A stretch of DNA of 64,000 nucleotides from Flavobacterium sp. (GCF_027484945.1 NZ_JAIXRZ010000051.1:1-64000), one strand, 5' to 3'; shown: positions 16,869 to 25,643, counted from the first letter of the stretch. The notes: generated by a model from the letters alone, not told the origin. Numbers and translations are program-made.

Positions 16869-17621
16869 ATGAGTAGAAAATATAGAATTGGGCAGATTGT
16901 TCCGTCATCAAATGTGACGATGGAGACCGAAATCCCTGCGATTTTTAGAGCAAGAGAATCCTTGTTGTCCGAACGTTTTTCATTTCATAGCAGTCGAATG
17001 CGAATGAAAAAAGTCACTCAAGAAGAATTAGCCGCAATGGATGCGATGAGCTTGAAGTGCGCTACGGAATTGTCAGACGCTCATGTGGATGTAATGGGCT
17101 ATGCTTGTCTAGTAGCCATTATGAGCATGGGGCGTGGTTATCATTGTGTATCTGAAGTAAACTTGCACCAAGAAACTATAGCAAATGGCTTCCCTACACC
17201 TATTGTGACTTCAGCAGGTGCATTAATTAATGGTTTACGTGTATTGGGCGCACAACAAATCTCGATTATCACACCTTATATGCGTCCTTTAACCGACAAA
17301 GTAGTCGACTATATAGAGCATCAAGGTATAAAAGTTAAGCAAAGTATTGCGTTAGAAATTCCAGACAACTTAGAAGTAGCTGCTCAAAATCCTTTGAATT
17401 TGCTCGAAATCTACAAACAATTGGATTTAACCGATGTGGATGTTTTGGTAGTTTCGGCATGTGTTCAAATGCCTTCACTAGAAGCTATTGATTTAATTCA
17501 AGCGGAGTGTGGAATTCCTGTAACTTCTGCAGCGGTATGTACCACTTACGAAATGATGAAAAAACTAGGAATCGAAGCGCGATCTTCAATTGGTGGTGAA
17601 TTGTTAAGCGGGAAGTACTAA
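16869..17621 (+). CDS. Maleate cis-trans isomerase (Asp/Glu racemase superfamily)
   Basis: This 250-residue protein has the maleate isomerase pattern. PSSNVTMETEIP lies at residues 12-23, the first catalytic cysteine is C80 in MGYACLVAIMSMG, and the second is C198 in VVSACVQMPSLEAI. Characterised maleate isomerases have cysteines near 76 and 194 and a similar length. The enzyme converts maleate to fumarate without cofactor, feeding the TCA cycle. Its presence as last gene of the cluster strongly suggests that the preceding hydrolase releases maleate (or that an amidase yields it), rather than fumarate directly. The gap upstream (16795-16868) contains AGATTAGTAG (16813-16822). A strong hairpin terminator follows 11 nt after the stop. 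Aspartate racemase or arylmalonate decarboxylase are less likely given both cysteines and the context. Confidence 0.88.
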   Translation: MSRKYRIGQIVPSSNVTMETEIPAIFRARESLLSERFSFHSSRMRMKKVTQEELAAMDAMSLKCATELSDAHVDVMGYACLVAIMSMGRGYHCVSEVNLHQETIANGFPTPIVTSAGALINGLRVLGAQQISIITPYMRPLTDKVVDYIEHQGIKVKQSIALEIPDNLEVAAQNPLNLLEIYKQLDLTDVDVLVVSACVQMPSLEAIDLIQAECGIPVTSAAVCTTYEMMKKLGIEARSSIGGELLSGKY

Positions 17622-17632
17622 TAATAAAAACA

Positions 17633-17660
17633 AAAAAGCCTGAATTACTTCAGGCTTTTT
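17633..17660. terminator. Bidirectional rho-independent terminator
   Basis: Arms AAAAAGCCTGAA and TTCAGGCTTTTT flank a TTAC loop. A/T runs on both sides allow it to end both the aromatic cluster (+) and the convergent M13 peptidase gene (-). Confidence 0.9.
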
Positions 17661-17663
17661 CCG

Positions 17664-19673
17664 TTACCATATTGTTATACGTTCACTTTCAGGAAGGTAC
17701 ATTTTTTGTCCAGGTTGCACATTAAATGCTTTATAAAATTCAGTACAGTTCATTAATGGTCCATTAATTCTGAATTTTGCAGGTGAATGTACATCCTGTA
17801 TCACTTGTTGCATTAAATATTCTTTGCGGGCATTGACCATCCATGCATAAGCATAGGATAAGAAATAGCGTTTTATCGGACTAAGTCCACTAATTTTTTC
17901 ATTGTTTTGGTATTGTTTTGTTTTCTTAAACGCTTCTAATCCCATAACAACACCGCCCAAATCAGCAATATTTTCACCTTGTGTGGCTTCGCCATTTACA
18001 TGTTTTCCATTTACAACTTCAAAACGATTAAAAAGTGCCACTATGGCTTTCGTTTTTTGGGTAAATTTTTCATAATCCGACGGAGTCCACCAATTGTTTA
18101 AATTACCATTTTCATCATACTGACTCCCTTGATCATCAAATCCGTGGGTAATTTCATGACCAAATGTAGAACCGCCAATGATTCCATATAAAACGGCATC
18201 ATCGGGCATTCTTCCCTCAAATCCAGGGACAATTATATTACAAGCCGGAACACAAATTTCATTATTACTTGGATTATAATAGGCATTATAGGTTTGTGGA
18301 TACATTCCCCACTCCTTGCGATCTACCGGTTTACCATACTTTTTAACCATGTAGTCATATTCCCAAACTTTAATTGCCATCGTATTTTGACAATAGGCAT
18401 TAGGAACAATTGTAATTGAAGATAAATCTTTCCATTGATCAGGATAACCCACTTTCATCACTATTTTTTGGAGTTTACTAAGCGCCTTAACCTTAGTTTC
18501 CGCACTCATCCAATCCAATTTTTTTATACGTTCAGCATAGACGTCACGTATCGAATTACCAATCTCAAGTAATTTTTCTTTAGTCCCTTTGGGCAAATAT
18601 TCAGCTACATAAACTTGACCGATTAATTCACCCAGCGATTCATCGGTTTGTTGAACCACTCGTTTCCATCTTGGCTTCTGAACTTTCACACCATTCATTA
18701 CTGTTCCATAAAAGGAAAAATTTTGTTTTTCAATTGAAGAACCTAAAAATTCAGCATACGTGTTAACTAAACTCCATTTCAAATACAATTTCCAATCAGC
18801 TACTGAAAATGTAGTTAACGTTTGATCTAACCCTCTAAAAAACTCGGGTTGCCCAACAATAACAGAATCCACCTTTTGAATTTTTAATTTCGGAAAAACC
18901 AAATTCCAATTGATATGTGGTGTTAACGTATTCAATTGGGAGATAGACATTTTATTATAATTTTTTTGTGGATCACGAAGCGCTTCTAGTTTGCGTGAAT
19001 GTTTGGCCAATGCCGTTTCTAATTTCATTAGTGCAGATGCTGAACCTGAAATTGAGCTCAATTGTAGTATTTTAGATAGATGTGCAACGTATGCTGAGCG
19101 AATTTTCATTGAGGCCGGATCTGAATTTAAATAATACTCTTGTTGCCGTAATCCTAATCCTCCTTGCTGAAGAAATAACGCATTTTTTGAACTTATTTTA
19201 TCATCTTGTCCAACATAAAAAGCAAATCCAGGAGCTGCACCAAGGGTATGTAGTCGGGCCATATTTTCGTATACCGCTTGCGTATCTTGAATAGCATCAA
19301 TTGTATTCAATTCGTGTTGCAATGCTTTTATTCCCACTTGATCAATGGCCACACTATCCATCCCAGATCTGTAAAAATCGCCTATTTTTTGCTTGTTCGA
19401 GCCTACTTTATGTTCTTCATCAGCAGCTTTTTCACATATAGACTTGATTTGGTTGTTGATTGTATCTTGAATAATTTGAAAAATACCATTACTCTTTTCT
19501 GATGCTGGAATTGGATTGGATTTAATCCAACCTCCATTTGCATACGAAAAGAAATCATCACCGGCAACTATTGTTGTATCTCGATGGGAAACTATTGGAT
19601 CAAGTATATCTTTAGGTGTACAACTCACCAAATGAATGAAAACGAAAAGAAGTCCAAAAAATAATTTTTTCAT
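17664..19673 (-). CDS. M13 family (neprilysin-like, PepO) zinc metallopeptidase lipoprotein
   Basis: This 669-residue protein starts with a lipoprotein signal ending in LVSC (Cys at about residue 18), so it is probably anchored in the envelope. The M13 N-terminal helical domain fills about residues 40-420. The zinc site is GHEITHGFDDQG (HExxH at about 507), with the third ligand in GENIADLGG (about 563). The C-terminus keeps YAYAWMVNARKEYLMQQV and ends in ITIW rather than the usual RVW. M13 enzymes trim oligopeptides. The beta-lactamase-fold gene lies 11 nt upstream on the same strand and probably shares its transcript. Two M1 peptidases and an oligopeptidase B elsewhere in the window suggest a peptide-using lifestyle. 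Confidence 0.92.
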   Translation of the reverse strand: MKKLFFGLLFVFIHLVSCTPKDILDPIVSHRDTTIVAGDDFFSYANGGWIKSNPIPASEKSNGIFQIIQDTINNQIKSICEKAADEEHKVGSNKQKIGDFYRSGMDSVAIDQVGIKALQHELNTIDAIQDTQAVYENMARLHTLGAAPGFAFYVGQDDKISSKNALFLQQGGLGLRQQEYYLNSDPASMKIRSAYVAHLSKILQLSSISGSASALMKLETALAKHSRKLEALRDPQKNYNKMSISQLNTLTPHINWNLVFPKLKIQKVDSVIVGQPEFFRGLDQTLTTFSVADWKLYLKWSLVNTYAEFLGSSIEKQNFSFYGTVMNGVKVQKPRWKRVVQQTDESLGELIGQVYVAEYLPKGTKEKLLEIGNSIRDVYAERIKKLDWMSAETKVKALSKLQKIVMKVGYPDQWKDLSSITIVPNAYCQNTMAIKVWEYDYMVKKYGKPVDRKEWGMYPQTYNAYYNPSNNEICVPACNIIVPGFEGRMPDDAVLYGIIGGSTFGHEITHGFDDQGSQYDENGNLNNWWTPSDYEKFTQKTKAIVALFNRFEVVNGKHVNGEATQGENIADLGGVVMGLEAFKKTKQYQNNEKISGLSPIKRYFLSYAYAWMVNARKEYLMQQVIQDVHSPAKFRINGPLMNCTEFYKAFNVQPGQKMYLPESERITIW

Positions 19674-19684
19674 AATAATGTTTT

Positions 19685-20698
19685 TTATAAAACTTGACTA
19701 TCGGCTGCCATTTCGCGATAAACCATAGCTGAAATCTGTTTTATCACTTCTGGAAGCGAATTAAAACTTGTACCTTTAGTCATTACTGTAATCAAATACG
19801 TACGGTTATTTAGATACACAAGCGCGGTTTCATGCAATTGTTTTTCTAGTGCATCTCCAGCTTCTCCAAATTTATGTGAAAATTGAATTGAATTGGGCAA
19901 ACTTGCTGCAATTCCCAATTTAAAATCCGATTGCGTTAACAAAAAAGTAGCATATTCAGAGTCATCCGCTGTTAGATAAGAACCATTATAAAGCGCTCTC
20001 ATAAAAATAGAGATGTCTTTTACATTTACTGGATAATCTGATGCATTCCAATCGGGAGCAGTTAAACCTAAGTCCGTAAACACTTTTTTAAATAACGCAA
20101 CATCAATGATCGAATTTAAAATATACGTGGCATTGTTGTCTGAATGAACAATCATGTATTTTAATAACTCACGTACCGAATACGACTGCCCTAATTGAAT
20201 CGATTTTGTAGTATAAATTGGCTTTTTATCCGTTTCTAATTTTTGGTTAAAAAGATATTTTTTATCCAATAAGCCCGGATTCAATTCGTTCATCTTTAAA
20301 AAGGTGATTAATTCCGGTATTTTTAATAAGGAACCCGGCTTATACTGTTCGTTTGGATTCAGCGCACACCAACCGTTATTTTCATATTCTCGAATGTAAA
20401 CCGAAGCTGAAGTTAGTACCCCTTTATTTTTAAATTCTTGAATAACTTGCTCTAAGGATTGTTTTATTGAGGAGAGTTCAGACGCTTCATTTTCTGAATC
20501 AACCAACAAAAGTGGCTTAATAAATTTGTATCCATTTAACCGTTTTACTTGAAATTCCTTATGCGCTGTTACATTGTTTTCACTGGATTGAGTAGGTTCA
20601 AAAAAATATGTAGCTACAATATAAGTCCCTAAGATAGAAACAAATACAACAATAGGTATATATTTAACTTTCAGCTTATAATTTAAAATTCGGGTCAT
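19685..20698 (-). CDS. Class A beta-lactamase-fold serine hydrolase, membrane-anchored
   Basis: This protein of about 337 residues has an N-terminal membrane anchor (residues 9-28: KYIPIVVFVSILGTYIVATY). The penicillin-binding fold shows GSLLKIP with the SxxK serine at about residue 120, HSDNNATYI (SDN) at about 184, and KFGEAGD in place of KTG at about 276. The omega-loop glutamate of true class A lactamases is not evident, so it is better described as a beta-lactamase-related hydrolase than as a resistance enzyme. I chose the ATG at 20698 over a longer frame from 20794 because a complete Bacteroidetes promoter lies between them. The M13 peptidase follows 11 nt downstream. Confidence 0.8.
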   Translation of the reverse strand: MTRILNYKLKVKYIPIVVFVSILGTYIVATYFFEPTQSSENNVTAHKEFQVKRLNGYKFIKPLLLVDSENEASELSSIKQSLEQVIQEFKNKGVLTSASVYIREYENNGWCALNPNEQYKPGSLLKIPELITFLKMNELNPGLLDKKYLFNQKLETDKKPIYTTKSIQLGQSYSVRELLKYMIVHSDNNATYILNSIIDVALFKKVFTDLGLTAPDWNASDYPVNVKDISIFMRALYNGSYLTADDSEYATFLLTQSDFKLGIAASLPNSIQFSHKFGEAGDALEKQLHETALVYLNNRTYLITVMTKGTSFNSLPEVIKQISAMVYREMAADSQVL

Positions 20699-20722
20699 TT
20701 TTGAGAAATTATATAAAAACGC

Positions 20723-20754
20723 CAAATGTATAGGTATTAAATTGAAAAAACAAA
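20723..20754 (-). promoter_or_regulatory. Bacteroidetes promoter for the serine hydrolase/M13 pair
   Basis: On the minus strand TTTG (20754-20751), 20 nt, then TACATTTG (20730-20723) gives a full match to the -33/-7 consensus. It lies 24 nt upstream of the start at 20698 and fixes that start. Confidence 0.75.
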
Positions 20755-20910
20755 GCGAAAATGAAATTAAATTTGTTAATTTATCAATTGACAAAAAATA
20801 GGATTATTTACTTTTTTATAAAGAAAATAGAAAAAAATAATACTGTAAGAAATACTAAAAGGATTCACAAATTCGTTAAACAAATAGTAACTTGCAGCAA
20901 ATTTGCATCT

Positions 20911-22488
20911 ATGAATAGCATAAAAATACTTTGGGTTGATGATGAAATCGATTTACTAAAACCCCACATTCTTTTTCTTGAGAAAAAAAATTACCAGGTC
21001 ACAACATGTAACAACGGTCGTGATGCATTGGATATATTTAACGATCAGAATTTTGATATTGTGTTTTTGGATGAAAATATGCCGGGAATATCGGGCTTGG
21101 AAGTCCTATCCGAGATGAAAGAAAAAAAATCCACTCCAGTAATTATGATTACCAAAAGTGAGGAAGAATACATTATGGAGGAAGCGATTGGCTCTAAAAT
21201 TGCCGATTATTTAATCAAGCCCGTCAATCCAAATCAAATTTTATTGAGTTTAAAAAAGAATTTAGATCATTCCCGATTGGTTTCAGAAAAAACAACCTTA
21301 GATTATCAAAAGGAATTTCGCAAAATCGCCATGGATATGGGTAGTGCCAATTCGCATGAAGATTGGATAGAGGTTTATAAAAAATTGTTGTTCTGGGAAA
21401 TTGAACTTGAAAACACGGAAGATTCCAACTTAACGGGTATTTTGGAATCTCAAAAACAAGAAGCCAACTCCCAATTCGGAAAATTCATTGAACGAAATTA
21501 TGAAGATTGGTTTGCTAGCCCTGTTCGCCAAGGTTCAGGCAGCCCCGATAATGAAAAACCAATACTATCGCACACGCTTTTTCGAGAATTGGTTGTTCCC
21601 GAATTGGTTAAAAAGGAAAAACCGGTACTCTTTATCGTAATTGATAATTTGCGCTATGACCAATGGAAGGCAATAGAAGCATCAGTAAATAGTTATTATA
21701 AAGTTGAAAAAGAAGTGCCCTATTATGCAATACTTCCAACGGCTACACAATATGCTCGTAATGCTATTTTTTCAGGGTTATTACCACTAGAAATGGAAAA
21801 GCAATTTCCTCAATATTGGAAAAATGATACAGACGAAGGTGGAAAAAATAATTTTGAAGCCGAATTTCTTACAGCACATTTAAAACGTTTAGGACTGAAT
21901 ATAAAACAGGATTATTTTAAAATTACCAACTTTCAATCAGGAAAAAAGTTAGCTGAAAACTTTCGCGGATTAAAAGACAATCAACTCGTAACGGTTGTAT
22001 ATAATTTTGTAGATATGCTATCACATGCCAAAACCGAAATGGATGTGGTTAAAGAACTAGCAGCCGATGATAAAGCCTACCGTTCCTTAACCGTGAGTTG
22101 GTTTAAAAACTCCCCACTTTTAGAAATTATTCAACAAGCACAAAAATTAGGGTTCAAACTTATAATAACTACAGATCACGGCACGATAAACGTTAAAAAT
22201 CCAAGTAAAGTAATTGGAGACAAAAACACGAGTTTAAATTTGCGGTACAAAACCGGTCGAAGTTTGACCTATGAAGACCGTGATGTTTATGCAGTGAAAG
22301 ATCCAAAAAAAATAGGACTTCCCGCAATTAACATGAGTAGCTCCTTTATTTTTGCAAAAAACGATTTATTTTTGGCCTACGTAAACAATTATAATCATTA
22401 CGTTAGTTTCTACCGCAACTCCTACCAACACGGTGGAATTTCATTAGAAGAAATGATTGTTCCGTTTATTGTGTTAAATCCGAGATAA
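20911..22488 (+). CDS. porX: PorX-type response regulator with PglZ phosphatase domain
   Basis: This 525-residue protein has a receiver domain (residues 1-125: acidic D10/D11, phosphoacceptor D54 in IVFLDENMPG, and K in DYLIKPVNP). A helical linker follows. The PglZ/alkaline phosphatase-fold domain begins at about residue 210, with FIVIDNLRYDQW, PTATQYARNAIFSG (nucleophile threonine), TTDHGTINV and YQHGGISLEEM as metal-site motifs. This is the architecture of PorX, which with the PorY kinase controls type IX secretion in Porphyromonas and relatives. The ATG at 20911 starts the receiver strand; the longer frame from 20761 would add non-homologous sequence and run through the divergent promoter. 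tsaE follows 6 nt downstream. No T9SS structural genes are in the window. Confidence 0.9.
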   Translation: MNSIKILWVDDEIDLLKPHILFLEKKNYQVTTCNNGRDALDIFNDQNFDIVFLDENMPGISGLEVLSEMKEKKSTPVIMITKSEEEYIMEEAIGSKIADYLIKPVNPNQILLSLKKNLDHSRLVSEKTTLDYQKEFRKIAMDMGSANSHEDWIEVYKKLLFWEIELENTEDSNLTGILESQKQEANSQFGKFIERNYEDWFASPVRQGSGSPDNEKPILSHTLFRELVVPELVKKEKPVLFIVIDNLRYDQWKAIEASVNSYYKVEKEVPYYAILPTATQYARNAIFSGLLPLEMEKQFPQYWKNDTDEGGKNNFEAEFLTAHLKRLGLNIKQDYFKITNFQSGKKLAENFRGLKDNQLVTVVYNFVDMLSHAKTEMDVVKELAADDKAYRSLTVSWFKNSPLLEIIQQAQKLGFKLIITTDHGTINVKNPSKVIGDKNTSLNLRYKTGRSLTYEDRDVYAVKDPKKIGLPAINMSSSFIFAKNDLFLAYVNNYNHYVSFYRNSYQHGGISLEEMIVPFIVLNPR

Positions 22489-22494
22489 TCGAAT

Positions 22495-22905
22495 ATGGAA
22501 GTTATTTTTTCTCTCGAAGAAATCGAACGTATAGCAAATGAAGTTGTAGCTCAAAATCCACATAAAGTCATTATTTTCAAGGGACAAATGGGCGTCGGGA
22601 AAACAACTTTAATCAAAGTATTGGCGGCTATTTTGGGCGTAAAAGACACGATAAGCAGTCCAACCTTTTCTTTAGTTAACGAATACAAAGTTTCTGAAAA
22701 TCAAAACGTTTATCATTTTGATGTTTATCGTTTACAATCAGAATCCGAAGCATTAGATATGGGAATCGACGAGTATTTATATTCGGGACATTGGTGCTTT
22801 ATTGAATGGGCCGAAAAGATACCCAATCTCTTACCTGATTTGTACACAACAATTAATTTGGAACTACTCCCCGACGGAAAAAGGAAATTGACATTGCACC
22901 ATTAA
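22495..22905 (+). CDS. tsaE: tRNA threonylcarbamoyladenosine biosynthesis ATPase TsaE
   Basis: This 136-residue P-loop protein has GQMGVGKTT at residues 30-38, followed by TISSPTFSLVNEY, the TsaE-specific switch motif. HFDVYRL and CFIEWAEKIPNLLP complete the family pattern. TsaE is the ATPase that works with TsaB and TsaD to place threonylcarbamoyl on A37 of ANN-decoding tRNAs. It follows porX by 6 nt and precedes the alanine dehydrogenase-like gene by 37 nt, probably in one operon. A Sua5/YciO-type protein, which belongs to the family that makes the threonylcarbamoyl donor, is encoded separately at 57.8-58.4 kb. Confidence 0.95.
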   Translation: MEVIFSLEEIERIANEVVAQNPHKVIIFKGQMGVGKTTLIKVLAAILGVKDTISSPTFSLVNEYKVSENQNVYHFDVYRLQSESEALDMGIDEYLYSGHWCFIEWAEKIPNLLPDLYTTINLELLPDGKRKLTLHH

Positions 22906-22942
22906 GTGAAATTTTATACTTTTAGGAGAAAATAACAACGGT

Positions 22943-24136
22943 ATGCCCTTAACCCCTTTCAGTCCAGAACAATTGATTCCTCAAGAGGAAAAACTTGAGA
23001 TATCCCGACATAAAAGTGAATTATACATTGGGATTCCAAAAGAAACCAGCTACCAAGAGCGACGAATTTGTTTAACACCTGATGCGGTGAATTCATTAAC
23101 TGCTCATGGTCATCGCGTTCTAATTGAAGCTGGCGCTGGGTTGAGTTCGAGTTATCCCGACAATGAATATCTCGATGCTGGAGCCGAAATTACCAATGAT
23201 CCAAAAAAAGTGTTTGGCTGCCCAATGTTACTCAAAGTAGAGCCACCTACCCTAGCAGAAATCGAATTGATTCAGCCCGGTACTATACTTCTTTCTGCAC
23301 TCCAAATTAAAACACGTAAGAAAGAATATTTTGAAGCATTAGCAAAGAAAAAGGTTACAGCACTAGCTTTTGAATATATTAAAGATGAAGACGGGTCTTA
23401 TCCTGCCGTAAAATCATTAAGTGAGATTGCAGGTACCGCATCAATATTAATCGCGGCAGAATTGATGATTAACAATGTTTTCGGAAAAGGATTGTTATTT
23501 GGAAATATTAATGGCGTACCCCCTACCGATGTCGTGATTATTGGTGCAGGAACTGTAGGTGAGTTTGCCGCACGAACGGCTATTGGCTTGGGTGCTAATG
23601 TTAAAGTGTTTGACAATTCAATTACTAAACTACGTCGTTTGCAAAACAATTTAAGTCAGCGCGTTTTTACATCAACTATCGAACCTAAAGCGCTGCAAAA
23701 AGCGTTACGCCGTTGTGATGTTGCTATTGGGGCTATGCGTGGTAAAGACCGATGTCCTGTTGTTGTTACAGAGCCTATGGTTGAATTAATGAAAAAAGGT
23801 GCAGTCATTGTAGATGTGAGCATTGATACTGGAGGATGTTTTGAAACTTCTGAAATTACAACCCACGAAAAGCCAACGTTCATCAAAAATGACGTCATTC
23901 ATTATTGCGTCCCCAATATTCCTTCGCGGTATTCAAAAACGGCTTCGCTTTCAATAAGTAATATTATTCTACCTTATCTTTTGCAAGTTGCCGATGATGG
24001 TGGGATGGAAAATGCATTACGCATTAGTAAAGGTTTAAAAAATGGAGTTTATTTCTACCATGGAATATTAACCAACAAATCCATAGGTGATTGGTATGAT
24101 TTACCCGACAGCGATATAAATTTAATAGTCTTTTAA
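22943..24136 (+). CDS. Alanine dehydrogenase/PNT-family NAD-dependent oxidoreductase
   Basis: This 397-residue protein aligns by eye along its length with alanine dehydrogenases. GIPKETSYQERRICLTP holds the substrate arginine (R41), MLLKVEPP the lysine (K98), VIIGAGTVGEFAAR the NAD loop, and VSIDTGGCFE the conserved aspartate at about 293. The catalytic histidine of Ald (His96 in the mycobacterial enzyme, in FLHLA) aligns with Q121 in SALQIK. It has a 28-residue N-terminal extension. Alanine plus NAD to pyruvate, ammonia and NADH is the family reaction, but loss of the histidine makes it uncertain for this branch. It lies in the porX-tsaE transcript direction. Other family options are PNT alpha-like or saccharopine dehydrogenase-like enzymes. 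Confidence 0.8.
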   Translation: MPLTPFSPEQLIPQEEKLEISRHKSELYIGIPKETSYQERRICLTPDAVNSLTAHGHRVLIEAGAGLSSSYPDNEYLDAGAEITNDPKKVFGCPMLLKVEPPTLAEIELIQPGTILLSALQIKTRKKEYFEALAKKKVTALAFEYIKDEDGSYPAVKSLSEIAGTASILIAAELMINNVFGKGLLFGNINGVPPTDVVIIGAGTVGEFAARTAIGLGANVKVFDNSITKLRRLQNNLSQRVFTSTIEPKALQKALRRCDVAIGAMRGKDRCPVVVTEPMVELMKKGAVIVDVSIDTGGCFETSEITTHEKPTFIKNDVIHYCVPNIPSRYSKTASLSISNIILPYLLQVADDGGMENALRISKGLKNGVYFYHGILTNKSIGDWYDLPDSDINLIVF

Positions 24137-24176
24137 ATACGACCTCTTTTTCAATACTTTTTTTTAATCATCAATT

Positions 24177-24572
24177 ATGAAGTTTTATCAACGCCTTGCT
24201 TATTATAGTTTCGGAGTCCTTTTAGGTGCTATTTTTGTTGGATTTGTTCTCAATGGAAAAGGAGCACGTTGTAGTTATTTTCCAAATGAACGAGTACTTA
24301 ACAACATCCGTACCAAGCCGCTTAAATACAGCTTGGAAGCCTCACGAAAACTAGAAGAAGATTGGATTGATAGTTTGGATATCAAAAACACCTTGCGCTA
24401 TGGCGATGTTGACTTTGACAAAAGCAATATCAAAATGCAAGGAGGAAAATTGTACGTTATTGATGGCTTTACCTCAAAAAAAGATACAATTCAATTGCGT
24501 ATCATCAATTATGAAACCCGAGCCGTTCTGGAAGATATTATACGTATTAAATCTAAAAAAAATCGATCATAA
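24177..24572 (+). CDS. DUF4258 domain membrane-anchored protein
   Basis: This 131-residue protein has one N-terminal hydrophobic segment (residues 8-26: YYSFGVLLGAIFVGFVL). The globular part contains CSYFPNERVLNNIRTKPL, SLDIKNTLRYGDVDFDKS and YVIDGFTSKKDTIQLRI, a pattern I associate with DUF4258 proteins of Bacteroidetes; their function is unknown. It lies 40 nt after the alanine dehydrogenase-like gene and ends directly at a strong hairpin, so it is likely the last gene of the porX-tsaE transcript. Confidence 0.7.
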   Translation: MKFYQRLAYYSFGVLLGAIFVGFVLNGKGARCSYFPNERVLNNIRTKPLKYSLEASRKLEEDWIDSLDIKNTLRYGDVDFDKSNIKMQGGKLYVIDGFTSKKDTIQLRIINYETRAVLEDIIRIKSKKNRS

Positions 24573-24574
24573 AA

Positions 24575-24598
24575 AAACGCCTTCAAATGAGGGCGTTT
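24575..24598. terminator. Bidirectional hairpin terminator
   Basis: AAACGCC(TTC) and (GAG)GGCGTTT arms close on an AAAT loop and are flanked by an A run on the left and TTTCTT on the right. It lies between convergent genes ending at 24572 and 24603. Confidence 0.8.
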
Positions 24599-24602
24599 CT
24601 TA

Positions 24603-25643
24603 TTATTTTATGAATTCAACTTTATGTGTTTCCTTACTGTTGACACTATCGAAAAAGCCTTGCTCATTCATCCAATCGTCACTAAACACTTTACTCATAT
24701 AACGGGATCCGTGATCGGGAAAAATAACAACCACATTACTTTCAGCCGTAAACTCTCCTTCTTCTGCAAATTGTTTTACTGCTTGAATTGCAGCACCTGA
24801 AGTATAACCTACGAACATTCCTTCTGTTTTTGCAATCTCTCGAGCCATATGGGCACTATCTTCATCACTTACTTTGATAAATTTATCAATTACATCAAAA
24901 TCGGTTGCGGTAGGAATTAAATTTTTACCCAAACCTTCAATTCGATAGGGATAAATTTCAGAAGCATCAAATTCTTTTGTCTCGTGGTATTTTTTCAAAA
25001 CAGAACCAAATGCATCCACACCTAAGATTCGTATTGCAGGATTTTTCTCTTTTAAAAAACGTGCAGTCCCCGATATTGTTCCTCCTGTACCACTACAAGC
25101 AATTAAATGGGTAATCTTACCCCCCGTTTGTTCCCAAATTTCAGGACCGGTACTTTTATAGTGCGCGTCTATATTTAAATCATTAAAATATTGATTAATA
25201 TAAACCGAACCTTTGGTTTCTTCATGTAAACGCTTAGCTACAGAATAATAGGAACGATCATCATCGGCAGCTACATGTGCAGGGCAAACATAAACCTTAG
25301 CTCCCATGGAACGCAACATGTCAATTTTATCTTTTGAAGATTTAGAACTAACCGCCAAAATGCATTCGTATCCTTTGATGATACTGACCATTGCTAAACT
25401 AAAACCTGTGTTTCCAGAAGTAGTTTCAATGATGATATCTCCCGGTTTTAAAATACCTTTTCGTTCGGCTTCTTCAAGAATATATAAGGCAATTCGATCT
25501 TTGGTGGAGTGACCCGGGTTAAAAGCTTCTACTTTTGCGAAGAAGTTACCTAAAAAGTCTTCGGTAATTCGGTTTAGTCGAACTAACGGCGTGTTTCCAA
25601 TCAACTCAAGGACATTATTATAGGCTTTTATTTCTTCTTTCAT
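24603..25643 (-). CDS. PLP-dependent cysteine synthase/cystathionine beta-synthase family protein
   Basis: This 346-residue fold-type II PLP enzyme has [13 protein letters not shown] near the N-terminus, the PLP lysine in [10 protein letters not shown] (about residue 44), the SGNTGFSLA substrate loop at about 75, the [14 protein letters not shown] phosphate-binding loop, and [11 protein letters not shown] near the C-terminus. The family makes cysteine from O-acetylserine and sulfide, or condenses serine with homocysteine. Bacteroidetes versions of about 345 residues are often annotated as either, and I cannot separate them by eye. I place the start at 25643; a longer frame from 25736 would overlap the end of the oligopeptidase gene and cross a TAAATTTG promoter box. 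Confidence 0.82.
   Translation of the reverse strand: MKEEIKAYNNVLELIGNTPLVRLNRITEDFLGNFFAKVEAFNPGHSTKDRIALYILEEAERKGILKPGDIIIETTSGNTGFSLAMVSIIKGYECILAVSSKSSKDKIDMLRSMGAKVYVCPAHVAADDDRSYYSVAKRLHEETKGSVYINQYFNDLNIDAHYKSTGPEIWEQTGGKITHLIACSGTGGTISGTARFLKEKNPAIRILGVDAFGSVLKKYHETKEFDASEIYPYRIEGLGKNLIPTATDFDVIDKFIKVSDEDSAHMAREIAKTEGMFVGYTSGAAIQAVKQFAEEGEFTAESNVVVIFPDHGSRYMSKVFSDDWMNEQGFFDSVNSKETHKVEFIK

Noticed and set aside
19685..20698. Beta-lactamase resistance gene
   Set aside because: SxxK and SDN are present, but KTG is KFG and no omega-loop glutamate is evident, so a resistance function is not supported.
20761..20910. Longer N-terminus for porX
   Set aside because: The added residues are lysine-rich with no receiver homology, and the region begins beside the divergent serine-hydrolase promoter. 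The ATG at 20911 starts the receiver domain.
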